Shown one piece after another: positions 47,621 through 59,224 of a stretch of 64,000 bases of DNA. Origin of the DNA: Spongilla lacustris (taxonomy: Eukaryota; Porifera; Demospongiae; Spongillida; Spongillidae). Numbering within the stretch: the stretch's first letter is position 1; each line of letters opens with the position of its first letter. Both the position numbers and the translations under genes were made by a program. A model generated the notes under the pieces. The model was not told the DNA's origin and did not search any database. It was given only the letters and a program-made list of their open reading frames with translations. Location of the stretch: positions 5,196,543-5,260,542 of the forward strand of contig OX442430.1 of assembly GCA_949361645.1 (NCBI GenBank), in the 5' to 3' direction.

Positions 47621-48458
47621 CAGGGTCTTTGCGAAAGAACGCAACGCTTTTACATCCCTATAACTTAGGATTGAAATTAATTAATTGCTTGATTTCTTTA
47701 ACCTATGTTGCTGAACTTAGGCAAATACTAATAATCCAATTTGATTTAAATTATTGTAAGCGGTTAAGTAATTGTATCAAAGCCCTCATAAATCAAAATA
47801 TTCAAAGCCCTCTATTATCAACATTATTCAAGATTATGGTTAGAGGTACTTAATTTTAATAACTACTAATAAGTAACGCAGGATCTTAGTATGCAGTGGA
47901 ACAGCACTGATTTCAAGTTACTGAGTTCAATAGTAAGTTATTAACATTTAAAACCATAATTTGCTTTAAAGTTATTAAGACTGAAGCTGTTATTGGTTAA
48001 CTAATTTAAATAACTATCACTAATTACTCCATGATTAAATGAAATACAAAACACAATTTGATTGTGTATTAGATCATGTAATGGTGAGTTACTATAACTC
48101 AAAGTTAATCAAAATTGTAGTGGCCCTTTAGCATTTTCAAGTTTGATTAGTTGTTTTGAATATTAAACTAGTAAAACGCCAATTAAATTTCATATTTTTT
48201 CAAACGTTTGTCACAGCTGTTCTTTAGATTATAAATCTTGTATTTATTTAAAAGTTGTCGTACATTTCTGTGTCAAATTAATTAATTGCCATGTATTTGA
48301 TTTTATCTTTTGAACTGTAAAAGATAATTGAATTTTAACAATGCATTTGGTATTTGCCTAATCATGGTTATTGTGTAGTCATAAATTGATTTAGATTGAT
48401 AATCCTATTCAAGAATTATGTTCGTTCAAAAGCGTTGCGTTCTTTCGTAAAGACCCTG
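47621..48458. mobile_element. 838-bp MITE with TA target duplication
   Basis: Terminal inverted repeats of about 35 bases begin CAGGGTCTTTRCGAAAGAAC at both ends. TA (or TATA) flanks each side. The interior is AT-rich without coding capacity. Ends and TA duplication fit the Tc1/mariner group. The insertion splits the lysine-rich gene between its 16th and 17th codons. Confidence 0.85.
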
Positions 48459-49947
48459 TATATAGCTTTTAACTTTGCTTTACGTTTTCGTTGACGTGAA
48501 GGCATGCTTTGAAAAAACAGATACTTCCACTAGCACTAAAACGCAATACAAAATATGACTAATATAGCAGCTGGTAGTTATCAATACATGTGTGACGTCA
48601 TAATTGGACGTGACTAGGCAACCGATAAATACGCGGGCGATAATGTGAATTTGCACCTGCTCGAGTCATTTCACGGCATTTCATCACCAGCTTACAACTA
48701 TAGGTCTTATTTGTATGAATGGGCACGTTTGGAAATCAAATGCAACTTTTTGAAGCTAATCTCGTCTTCTTACGACGTTCCTGTCGCGAGTTATACGTGA
48801 CGAACGGAAGACGACGGAGGAGGAGGAGGAGGAGATGAACAAAAATTAAATGGCGGATTTTTGGTACCGACTTGTCACTCCAAGTAAACGGCACTGTTTT
48901 GCGAAGCTCACGTTATATGTGCATATCTGTCATGTTTGTGATGGATTATATGCGAGCTGGCGAGTATAGGCAACGCTTCGTTACCGTTTTATAACGCTCG
49001 TTCGAAAACCACGCCCACGAAGCCAATCCTACATAGGACCCACTACCGTGGGTCCTGATACATGCATATATAATCAACAATGTTGATGTCAACCGAACAG
49101 CCATAGCTGCATGCACTGGTACAGTGGTACTGCAACGAGTACAATAGTCAGCCAGGTGAGGGCCTTTATACATAGTATACCACCATAATTTAAAATACGT
49201 TCTACTATGGTTTTCAAGTGTAGCTGTGCACGTGAATGATTATAGTTACATGCTTATAGCCTCATAAGATGACTATACATCTTGCATATACTATGACAAT
49301 TGCACAGAAGCAGCAAACCTTCATTTCCTGAGTATTTGCTAACTTAACTTCTCTGCAAGGTGCATGTAAATTTTACCAACGTACTATACGATGGGCAGAT
49401 AACTCATCAGTAAAGCATGCAAGTTACCAAGACTAAAAGTAAAAAAATTGAATGATGGATGAATCTGAAGAATAACGAATTGATGGTCATTGACATGCTC
49501 GTGGACTATTTAATTGGTGATTTAGTGTTTGTGGCCAATGAAAATAATATTCTTCAATGTTAAATGATATTGTGCTCAAGTGTATGCATGCTAATTAGTT
49601 TTTTGTTCACAATTTAAAAATATACATGTGATGAATTTTAGTTAAAAACCTTCTAAAGGTCTTAACAAAGTCAGAACCACTTATATGCAATGTTTGGAAT
49701 TAATATCTTACGGAATGGCAAGGTTATGCTTTATTGTTCCTCAACCGTCACAGTTTATATTGCGATTACGCATTGACCGCTGTACTAAAAAAGTTGTCAC
49801 TTTGGCGCTACATATCTCCGGTGCTAAACATGCTACGGTGACGCATAAAGTACTGTTAAACGCAGCTTTTTTTGCTCTTTCTAACGATAATAATATTATA
49901 ATCTTTTGAGCGTTTTTATTTTTAAATTCCGCAGTGCCTAGCTTAGG

Positions 49948-51541
49948 GTTAAATGTTAAATCGTTCGCTGCCTGTTTCACAAGTGTCTAGCGATTGTATG
50001 TGGGATCTCAGTGAAGTCCTTTAGGTGAGAGAAATAGAATCATGTAACTCCCATGTAAATTCGAAGCGAAAGAAAAAAGATTTTAAAAAACACGTGAATT
50101 TTTCTTAAAATGTAATTTTAGCAGGGTGTACCACCCCCTACGCCCCTTTTTAAAAACCATTATATCTTTTTTTTCTTTTAAGTCCGATTTTTATTTTGAA
50201 AGCAGATTCGTACTCCCGTTGTTAAACTCTACAATATAGGACGATGGGGTCCGTACAGTTTTTCTTGCCCCCACCCCCCCCCCCCCCCCCCCCCCCCACT
50301 CGATAAATAAACACAAAAGTATGGAAGCTATCAGCGCTCCCCTCAGACCCCCTAGCCCTCCTCCACTTGTGAGTTCTTAGACGCCCTCTTCCAGAAATCC
50401 TAGCTGGATTCGCCTCTTGATCATATTACATGGTAAATGTACGTACCGAACGTATGAGCATGCATGCATTTCTTATATAAATGATTACATTTGGCCATTG
50501 TCTGTGCAAAACTGCTTGAAGACTGAACTATTCTTTACTAAATCAAGTTAAATTAAAGTATTGCCACACACTGCACATATAAAGTATGAAAAGATGACGC
50601 GGGCTATGGCATCAGCACATTTTACCTGCTAGAGTACGCTATACATGTATACACATTCCGTACCAAAGGTATGCATATACATATACACACTCCAAATAAG
50701 CAAGTTAGACAATACTTACGTACGGTGTATGCGGGTCCGCTGAGTTTCTTATCAAGAAGGTCGAACTGTGGCGTCAAAAGAGGTGAGTTGTTGCGTTATA
50801 TGGTGCACAGATATATACGTACGGCCCAGTTACGTACATTCAGTGCTTTTACATGCACCGTGTATTACACACACACCGGTCAGTATACGGCATTGTGCTA
50901 CGCACAATGCCAACCACGGCCCACCTTTAGCTATAAGTATATTACCGCTAATGATGGGCCTATTCCTTCATGTGCACGTATTTGTATATTTCGCTGCCTG
51001 TTAATGTCATGCAGATGTGCATGATAAAAGAAACTTTAGGACTGGAATAGTGCAGTTATAAACCGATTGAGTGTTGAGTTTGAACCTATACTATTAGAGG
51101 CTCTACGTGTATTTTCTATGCAAAGTAGATAGAATATTCTTTACTCTTGTTGTCTGATTGCCACACCCTCGAATATTACGATAGAATGCGGAGGGCATTA
51201 AGGCATGACACTTTGTATGGTGCTTTTATGCGAGGGTTGTACGGCGTAGTTATTTGAGGGAGGGTGCATGAAGCTAGGTGTAGCACGCGTCTGATGCACT
51301 AATTAATACCAAATTAGTTGTACGCTATAGACACTATGCATTCCCACGCATGCATATAGCTATAGATTACATATATCAGTATATGTAACTTTTATGTAGA
51401 AGAACCTATTATTAAACTAAATATTAATTCTAGTCAAACAAAAAAAATCTGAGACGCCGAAAATAAGTGCACGGTCCTGTACATCTTAAATGGGGTTTCC
51501 CCCAATTCTCAATGAAAGGCATGTAACTTTTATTTGCAGAC
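49948..51541. other. Upstream region of the ARF6-like gene
   Basis: Contains poly-C (50273-50297). A possible 5'-leader exon ends at about 50782 with the donor AG|GTGAGT, and an acceptor TTTATTTGCAG ends at 51539, two bases before the ATG, so a 5'-UTR intron is likely. A 117-codon open frame (50671-51024) shows no motif. No other gene seen. Confidence 0.45.
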
Positions 51542-53119
51542 ATGGGGAAAAAACTGTCAAAACTGTTTGGAAAGAAGGACATGAGGATCCTGATGCTTGG
51601 CCTAGATGCAGCGGGAAAAACCAGTAGGCTGCACGATAAACACATACGCTCTGAGTATTATTATTTAACTTCAATGTCCTTTTAACATATTGCAGCTATT
51701 TTGCATCGGCTGAAACTAGGGGAAACGGTGACGACGATAGCTACTGTGGGCTTCAACGTGGAAAACGTAACCTACAAAAATGTGAAACTTAATATTTGGG
51801 TAAGGAACCATTTCGAGGTGTGCACTGTGTTCATCCTTTCAGGTATTCAGGTGTCCACTTCTTTTTTTCTCCTTCCTGCCCAACAGTTTTAAATACCTTA
51901 CACCTGACGGTATATCTAAATAAGTCAGTACAGACGCCAGAATAGGCTTTCCTGTAAAAAAAAATTATCAAGATGGAATACGATGCTTCGCACCTAGATA
52001 TCCAAATTGTGTAACCCATGCGCAATAGAAATCTCACGTATATTAAACAGGTGTGTATATAACGTTCAAAAGTACTAGCAGAACATGAGGGCAGAGTAGG
52101 CGGATTTGATCACATATGTTAGTGTGTATTTATTGTTATTGTACTTAGTAATCTGTTATATGTTGTTTTGTATGTATGTATACTATATATTGGTACACAT
52201 TAATCTTTGTACGAACATTTAAGTACCGATACAAATGTACATACTATTGTGCACGCTTATTATAAATACATAAGCGCTTTCTATCGTATTTTGGAATGCT
52301 ATCTTTTTCTAAACATGAGGGAATGTTATGCTTATGACACTTTACAGTCATTTGGGTTTACACAATATGTTACGCGTACTTGCACAATACGCGCACATAA
52401 TTGCATTCATAGTTCGATTTACACGAGACACATAAAGAAAACGAGATAGAAAGACATCGCTATATATGAAACTGCTTTTTAACTTTCTGCTTCATATATT
52501 GCCTCTAATTCTTTACACTCGATTAGTAACGCGTACTTAGCTACCGCAATAATGTTTATGCATGCACGTGTTCTTGTATATGTTTTCGACCTATTTGGGT
52601 TATTCGCGTGCACAACTATGAAACATGATAGTATTGTATATACTAATATTATAGTTTATACACTATATGATAATAATAATTGTACACCATATTTAATAAT
52701 ATATAGGATGTTGGTGGTCAAGAAAAGATTCGCCATATCTGGAGACACTACTACACCAGTACTCAAGGGTTAATATTCGTCGTTGACTGCCAAGACCGTG
52801 GTCGAATGGATGAAGCAAGACAAGAATTCCATAAAATAATTAGCGACCCTGAGATGCAAAGTGCCATCATCCTAGTATTGGCAAATAAGCAAGACCGCCC
52901 TGACGGTATGTTCATTTTAATAATTAAGTTCCATCGTAACAAGCGATCCTCTTGCCTATATGGATAGCAATGAAGCCTCTTGAAGTACAGGAGGCTTTGG
53001 ATTTAACAAGACTTCGAGACAGGCAGTGGTACGTGCAGCCATCTTGTGCCGTAAGCGGAGATGGTCTTTTCGATGGACTCAATTGGCTCACAACAAATCT
53101 CAAGGACAACAAAAAATGA
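51542..53119 (+). CDS. ARF6-like small GTPase, four exons
   Basis: Exons 51542-51623, 51696-51799, 52707-52905 and 52968-53119 join in frame, giving 178 residues (ARF6 is 175). Gly2 allows N-myristoylation. P-loop GLDAAGKT is at 20-27, switch I TVGFN at 44-48, DVGGQ with catalytic Gln67 at 63-67, and NKQD at 122-125. Sequence along the whole length is closer to ARF6 (MGKxLSKx[29 protein letters not shown]) than to ARF1, ARL or SAR. ARF6 controls plasma-membrane and endosomal traffic and actin. Unusual residues, in ARF6 numbering: Ala43 for the Pro of IPTVGFN, His72 for Pro, Arg126 for Leu after NKQD, and Val157 for Thr in the SCAT motif. Residue 157 is where substitutions make ARF6 fast-cycling. 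The protein is probably a divergent ARF6 paralogue. Intron 2 is about 0.9 kb; the acceptor at 51539 suggests a 5'-leader intron. Confidence 0.92.
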
Positions 53120-54399
53120 TCACCATACACTATATTGTCTGTACATAATATAGTGTATTGCACACAATGTCACAGACATTTGCACAAAGGGTCGTTACTA
53201 CACAGTGTATGAAGTAGCATGCATGCGTTGCATGCATGACTTCTTGTAGCTTCGTAAAACTTGTACATGTATATGGGGTTAAAAAAAAAAGTGATTTTAC
53301 GTATTAATTATACTTAAGTTTAAGAAAACTCGACTCGACATACTCCTCCTCCCCACCCGCAAACACAAACACGCCGAGACTTTTTTTAAAATGTGCATGA
53401 CGATATTGAGTAAAAATCGTTGGGCAGTATACGGGTTTGAACGACTGCACATGCAATGTTATCCGAACAAATGCAGTTTTAATCAAATGCATTTCTAAGA
53501 CTGAGACGAGCGTAATTGGTACCAATAGAGCCCTGTGCACGTTGGTACAATTATCAAGAATTGAAGTTATACATGATGTATGAAAGGTAGCTCGATTATA
53601 TATATATATATAATTATAATTTATATATATATATGGGACAGTTCACGACAAAATGAGCCTTCGTATATATATATAAAATGTTATAAAATTCCCTTATGTT
53701 TGAATCGCTATAACTTCTGAACGGTAAAAGCTATCAACTTCCTATTTTCAACGCTTCATACCACACCATTTCTCTATTTTAGAATCCATTTTGGAGTCTT
53801 GCACTTGCTCCGTGCCAGTATTGCAATGTTCGATACCCCACCGGGTTCACACCCGCCATAACTTTAGGTAGGAGTAATGAAATCGCTTCAAAATCGGTTT
53901 GTAGGTAGAGAGGTCCTATACCTATCGATTTGTTCTGTTCGTTAATTTTTATGTCATCCGTTACGGAGATACAGCGGCGCAAAGTTGGTACACGTTTCCC
54001 GCTCGAATCGCGCCGTTGGACGTGCGAGGCCCGCTTCCATTCATCAAAGCACATGAATATGCAACTACTTCCTGTGGGCCGAGACTTTGATAACTTATAG
54101 CCACACCCATACTGCGCTAGCTAGATCTGATGGGTAAGTATTTAATGTATCGTCCCTGTCACAGTTGTTATTCGTTATCTCCTATGTAGATAACGGATAT
54201 GGCGACGTCCACTGAAGACAACACACTCGCAAGAGTTTCAATCGGCGGACGAGTTTGAGCGATACGGATACGACGATCGATATTCAAGATACATTCGACG
54301 AGGTGGGGAGATTGAGAACGGTAGTGACGGCGGTTATACTACTGACGATGGTGGTTGTAGGGAGTAAGCAGCCCCTAAATGACTAAGAGCCAGCAGCCC
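53120..54399. other. 3' flank, AT palindrome, unidentified repeat
   Basis: An AT dinucleotide palindrome lies at about 53597-53635. A minus-strand open frame of 91 codons (53779-54054) has no recognised domain. The segment 53640-54120 has the look of a dispersed repeat but no ends were identified. Confidence 0.35.
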
Positions 54400-54702
54400 T
54401 AGTCTCGTACCCAGACCCTGATTCCCACAGCTGCGGATGGACACCAGCCCCACCCCCACATATGCCTCGCTACATTGCAAGTCCAGACAGCAGCCCCGCA
54501 TAACCAACAGCAGACGCCACCAACCCGCACTACCTATGGAACCACCTGCCCATATCAGACCCTTATACACACGAGCCACAAACTAACCAATGGGGTCAGC
54601 CTCCACAATAGTATACCAGTGGAGACACTGCTATCCCTCTTGCTGCAAATGGAGTTGGCAGCCCCCACAATTTCAATCAAGGGAAGCCACACATCCCAAT
54701 AA

Positions 54703-55584
54703 ATGGACTTACAGCAGAACCTAGCTGACTGTGTCCGGCAGTGTGGCCAGGATGTCACTTGTGTGTCACAGCTGTACCAGGACTGGAATGCCTTCTTGGG
54801 CCAGTGGTTTGGTCCTCTGGTTGGCCTAGGACACTACCGCACATTTGAGTTTGATCAAGACCACCCTTGTGTCGTGAGGATGGAGACCTTGCCATCGGAC
54901 ACAAACCCCACCGAGATGAGCATGCTGAGGGCTGGAGTGGCCATAAAGGACATTAGGCTTATCAGAGCCAAGTGATGCCACCTGTTATTACCCCCAAGTG
55001 GATTGTCCCTGACGCGGTCACTGTACCTGTACGAGAAGGTGAGGGAATACGTTCGTGACCCCAAGAAAAGGGACAAGGTGTGTCCAAAGCCTTCACAAAG
55101 CTCAGAGGCCAACTCTTCCTACACATGCGGTAATGCTTCATCCCATGCAGTAGCAGAAAATGACAAACCAAGACCTTCCTCACTTACCTACTGTTGAGGG
55201 TCATAAGTACATGTATGCAGATGACACTCACAGTGAATTGCAAGGTGAAGGCAATAGCTGTGTTTCTGGCAGGAGGAATTTGCAGACCCAGGTCTGAACT
55301 AATCCTTGCCTACCAATGCACTGTACATGTATGTGGCAAGAAGTATGCCAGTAGCCAGGCCCCCTGTCCCTGCACAAAAAGAACACTCACAAGCAGCCTG
55401 CTGTTCCAGGTGACGAACACGGATTCCAGTGTCGACAAAGGAAGCCAGGGTCCACCCAAGCGCAGGCCGCGAGGCGTACGCTAAAATCTGAAATTGACAG
55501 GCCATTTTCCTGTTCGGTGTGTGGCAAGACGTACGGCACCCCAGCCGCACTGTATACTTACAACAAGACCAACAATGGTTCATG
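54703..55584 (+). pseudogene. Decayed zinc-finger protein gene, left arm copy
   Basis: The first block (54703-54975) reads MDLQQNLADCVRQCGQDVTC, then FEFDQDHPCVVRMETLPSDT and NPTEMSMLRAGVAIKDIRLI. It is followed in shifted frames by a hydrophilic linker (PKPSQSSEANSS) and two degenerate C2H2 fingers: YQCTV..CGKKYASSQ and RPFSCSVCGKTYGTPAALYT, the last with Tyr in place of a zinc-binding His. Frameshifts near 54975 and 55195 and stops between the fingers disable it. The linker-plus-finger design resembles invertebrate zinc-finger genes spread by transposition; the function is unknown. Confidence 0.6.
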
Positions 55585-55619
55585 ACAAATGAACCATATT
55601 GTGAGATGCATGCTTTTTG

Positions 55620-56590
55620 TATAGTTTAAGGTCACCTCTACAGTGTACACCATACATCTGTGTTGTTAAGGGGTTAACTCTGTACACTTTGTGTATGTGT
55701 TGTTAAGGTATCACCTGTTCCATACATCTGTGTCATCAAGCGGTTACCTGTACACCATACATCTGTGTCGTACCTCTGTATACCTTATGTATGTGTTGTT
55801 AAGGGGTCACCTGTACACTGTACATCTGTGTCGTTAAGGGGATACCTCTGTAAACCTTATGTATGTGTCGTTAAGGGATTACCTCTGTACACCATACATC
55901 TGTGTCATCAAGGGGTTACCTGTACACCATACATCTGTGTCGTTAAGGGGTTACCTCTGTACACCTTATGTATGTGTTGTTAAGGGGTTACCTCTATACA
56001 CCTTATGTATGTGTTGTTAAGGGGTTACCTCTTGTGTGTACCCCATACATCTGTGTCATCAAGGGGTTACCTGTACACCATACATCGGTGTGGTACCTCT
56101 GTATACCTTATGTATGTGTCGTTAAGGGGTTACCTGTACACCATACATCTGTGTCGTTAAGGGGTTAATTCTGTATGCCTTATGTATGTGTTGTTAAGGG
56201 GTCACCTGTACACTGTACATCTGTGTCGTTAAGGGGTTACCTCTGTACACCATACATCTGTGTCATCAAGGGGTTACCTGTACACCATACATCTGTGTCG
56301 TTAAGGGGTTACCTCTGTACACCATACATCTGTGTCATCAAGGGGTTACCTGTACACCATACATCTGTGTCGTTAAATGTTACCTCTGTACACCTTATGT
56401 ATGTGTTGTTAAGGGGTCACCTGTACACCATACATCTGTGTCGTTAAGGGGTTACCTCTGTACATCTTATGTATGTGTCATTAAGGGGTTACCTGTACAC
56501 CATACATCGGTGTGGTACCTCTGTATACCTTATGTATGTGTCGTTAAGGGGTTACCTTTACACCATACATCTGTGTCGTTAAGGGTTTTT
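55620..56590. repeat. Tandem array (~36-bp half units), left arm
   Basis: Units alternate CACCATACATCTGTGTCGTT and CCTTATGTATGTGTTGTTAA, each followed by AAGGGGTTACCTCTGTA or similar. The array is about 970 bases. The homologous right-arm array (62660-63165) is only about 505 bases, so copy number has changed independently. Confidence 0.9.
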
Positions 56591-56659
56591 TACTTTTCAC
56601 GTAGTAGTGATGTAACCCATCTGATGCTGTGAAAATCTAAGTCTGGGTACGAGACTAGT

Positions 56660-57014
56660 AACGACAGTGGTTCCATTTACATCATGTACTTGCGTCTGCT
56701 GTGGGATCAAATCCATGGTCCCATTTACATCCTGTATGTGTGTATTTTGGGGTCAAATCCATGGTCCCATTTACACACTGTAGGTGTATCTATTGTGTGG
56801 TCAAATCCATGGTCCCATTTACACCCTGTACTTGTGTCTGTTGTGGGGTCAAATGCATGATCCTATTTACACCCTGTACTTGAGTCTGTTTTAGAGTCAA
56901 ATCTATGGTCCCATTTACACCCTAAACTTGTGTCTGTTGTGAGATCAAATCCATGGTTCTATTTACACCCTGCATGTACTTGTGATCAAATCCATGGTCT
57001 CATTTACACCCTGT
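56660..57014. repeat. 48-bp tandem array, left arm
   Basis: About seven units containing CCATGGTCCCATTTACACCC and TTGTGTCTGTTGTGGGGTCA. This is the inverted, shorter counterpart of 61625-62585. Confidence 0.9.
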
Positions 57015-59224
57015 AAGATCAGAACACATGAGATGTATACGCGATTTATCTGCCAGTGACTAACATGCCAGTATGCATAGCTAAATAACCCATTGCTTAA
57101 CCCAGCTAGGCTACCTTCTTTCCTACCCCTTCCCCTCGCGATCTTTAAATATCCTAACACTCAGTGTTGCTTATGAGTACTACCTGTTGAGGGCCCAGAA
57201 TAGCTAACACTCTTTTCATTGCTTAACACAGGCTTCCTTCATTCCTACCCCTTCCTGTCCCCTCTGAATCCTTGAATCTTACCATACAATTCTGTGTTCG
57301 ATGTGCGAGTTTTGCTTATGAGTACTACCTGTTGGGGGCCCAGCGTGTCCCCTCACGATTGTTCAATCTTAACATGGAATTCTCTGTGTTTGATGTGTAA
57401 GTGTGGCTTATGAGTATCACCTGTTGAGGGAACCCTCTTTTCATGCTTCCTTCTTTGCTACCCCTTCCCCTCTCGATCTTTCAATATCCTACCATGCAAT
57501 TCTCTGTGAGTGGTGCTTATGAGTACTACCTGTTGAGGGCCCAATGTAGGTAACCCTCTTTTCATTGCTTAACCCGAGCTTCTTTCTTCCTCCTCGCTGT
57601 CCCCTCTCAATCTTTAAATATCCTACCATGCAACTCTCTATGTTTGCTGTGTGAGTGTTGCTTATGAGTACTTCATGTTGAGGGCCCAGTATGGGTAACC
57701 CTCTTTTGGTTGCTTAACACGTACAGGCTTCCTTCTTTCCTATCTCTTCCTATCCCCTCTCAATCCTCCATACAGTTCGCTGTGTTTGATGTGTGAATGT
57801 TCTAGTACTTGTTGAAGGCCCAGTAGAGTCAACCCTCTTTTCATTGCTTAACCCAGGCCTCTTTCTTCCGTACTCCTCTCAATCCTTCAGTCCTTTCATG
57901 CATGCACCACATAAACTGCCCATGAACATGGCAGCATTACTATCATACACCTAGTAGAGTTTGTTCTGGACTGCAGTATGTGGATTTGCCTTCATCCACA
58001 GTTTGACCAAGGTCTGAATAAGAGAGACAGAATGTAGGGGGTGCACTGTTTGTTCTTGAATACATTTACATGTAAACCCTAGGACCATGTGCATGAATAA
58101 TGCATCTCATTGTTTAGTGTAGCTAATTTTTCATTCCTAAACCAACAGTTTAGGTAACTAATTAAATATTGGTGCATGGACCATGGCATACTCATTGCTA
58201 AAAGGAATTGATCTTGATTTATGCTGGATGCTGCAAGACCAATATTTGGAAGATGGAGCACCTGCCCACTGTTTATAGGAGTAAGAGGATGAAGAGCAGT
58301 AGCCAGCATGAAGTACCGATCTGATGCCCGTAGATTTTTTTTTGGCTGTGACCCAACTCTCAAGTCAATGACCCTGCAAGACCTGCAGCTGGTTATCACC
58401 AACCCAGCCATGATCAGGAGAGCAACATCATAGATTTGGAACTAAAAACTCAATGGCAATTATGGACTGTAACTGGAATATTACATAGCTATATTTCAGT
58501 GATGAAAGAATGCTTTCCAAAAGCACACATAACAGAAAGAGGGAGGGAGGGGGAGTGAGTGAGTGAGTGAGTGAGTGAGTGAGTGAGTGAGTGAGTGAGT
58601 GAGTGAGTGAGTGAGTGAGTGAGTGAGTGAGTGAGTGAGTGAGTGAGTGAGTGAGTGAGTGAGTGAGTGAGTGAGTGAGTGAGTGAGTGAGTGAGGGAGG
58701 GAGGGAGGGAGGGAGGGAGGGAGGGAGGGGGAGTGAGTGAGTGAGTTGCATGATAGGATATTGAAAGATCGAGAGGGGAAGGGGTAGGAAAGAAGGAAGC
58801 CTGTGTTAAGCATGAAAAGAGGGTTCCCTCAACAGGTGGTACTCATAAGCAACACTTACACATGAAACACAGAGAATTCCATGTTAGGATTGAACAATCA
58901 AGAGGGGACACGCTGGGCCCCCAACAGGTAGTTCTCATAAGCAAAACTCACACATCAAACACAGAGAATTGTATGGTAAGGTTAAAGGATCGAGAGAGGA
59001 CAGGAAGGGGTAGGTTTAGAAGGTAGCCTGTGTTAAGCAATGAAAAGAGGTACTGGGCCCTCAGCCCACACATCAAACACACAAGGTTGCACGGTAGGAC
59101 AGGAAGGGGTAGCTTTAGAAGGTAGCCTGTGTTATAGCAGGGTGATTTAGCTATGCATACTGGAGCGTTAGTAACACTGACAGATAACTCTGAATCACGT
59201 ATACATCTCATGTGTTCTGATCTT
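57015..59224. repeat. Inner palindrome P1 with minisatellite arms and (GAGT)n core
   Basis: The ends (AAGATCAGAACACATGAGAT at 57015 and its complement to 59224) are inverted. The left arm (57040-57900) holds a degenerate ~100-150-base repeat with TATGAGTACTACCTGTTGAG and CTCTTTTCATTGCTTAAC. The right arm (58745-59150) holds the same repeat inverted. The centre carries the (TGAG)n tract and a ~600-base unique stretch (57900-58540). Confidence 0.8.
58552..58730. repeat. (TGAG)n and (GGGA)n microsatellite
   Basis: About 140 bases of GAGT tetranucleotide followed by about 40 of GGGA. Open frames crossing it are artefacts. Confidence 0.97.

Larger units (their letters stand above)
46255..48505 (-). 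pseudogene. Disrupted transposon gene with KRKLYHKHAE repeats
   Basis: Minus strand. The likely start is ATG at 48505 (MPSRQRKRKAKLKAIY). A MITE (47621-48458) then interrupts it. The frame resumes as IDNKEEILAKRHSVEAKAKA and runs into about eight 15-residue repeats of type AKRKLYHKHAETERA (47470-47090), with frame slips near 47355 and 47395. A GTGAGT donor follows near 46990. A second block (46834-46475) reads EKVCTAPGQAAVCKISANTL, then GKIGSHTRSSEPYFYDTAYT and HMGVLPVDTNGCCVMAKEIK. A third (46512-46380) reads LSSEEVQLVLTTKSLFTMPV. Similar lysine-rich repeat proteins are common among sponge and cnidarian mobile-element ORFs; the exact function is unknown. The copy is inactive. Confidence 0.6.
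43685..49940 (-). mobile_element. ~6.3-kb element with TAGGCACTGCGGAAT ends and 7-bp duplication
   Basis: The ends are inverted copies of TAGGCACTGCGGAAT (43685 and to 49940). GCTTAGG at 43678-43684 is repeated at 49941-49947. Inside, on the minus strand, lies a disrupted gene with lysine-rich 15-residue repeats and a conserved downstream domain. The element also contains a palindromic insertion (44931-45268), a GC-rich minisatellite and a TA-targeting MITE (47621-48458). The superfamily is unknown; short termini with a 7-bp duplication do not match a common class. Confidence 0.65.
54400..56657 (+). mobile_element. Sub-element with TAGTCTCGTACCCAGA inverted ends, left copy
   Basis: 54400-54415 (TAGTCTCGTACCCAGA) recurs inverted at 56642-56657, and similarity continues for about 41 bases (CACAGC...GGATGG). 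It contains zinc-finger remnants and a tandem array. The terminus resembles that of the 31296 element (TAGCCTCGTCCCCAGG). No target duplication was found; the flanking GTAACGACAG is shared by both arms, so this unit was already in place when the arms were duplicated. Confidence 0.7.

Noticed and set aside
50671..51024. 117-codon plus-strand open frame upstream of the ARF6-like gene
   Set aside because: No motif; overlaps a second frame of similar length. A 5'-leader exon is the more likely content.
53779..54054. 91-codon minus-strand frame
   Set aside because: Protein-like in places but with no recognised domain, partner exons or repeats; left as unresolved.
55765..56632. Series of overlapping plus-strand frames (TSVSLRGYLCTPY-type repeats)
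   Set aside because: By-products of the ~36-bp tandem array inside the foldback arm.
58428..58813. Open frames with THSLTHSL repeats
   Set aside because: Translation of the (TGAG)n tract.
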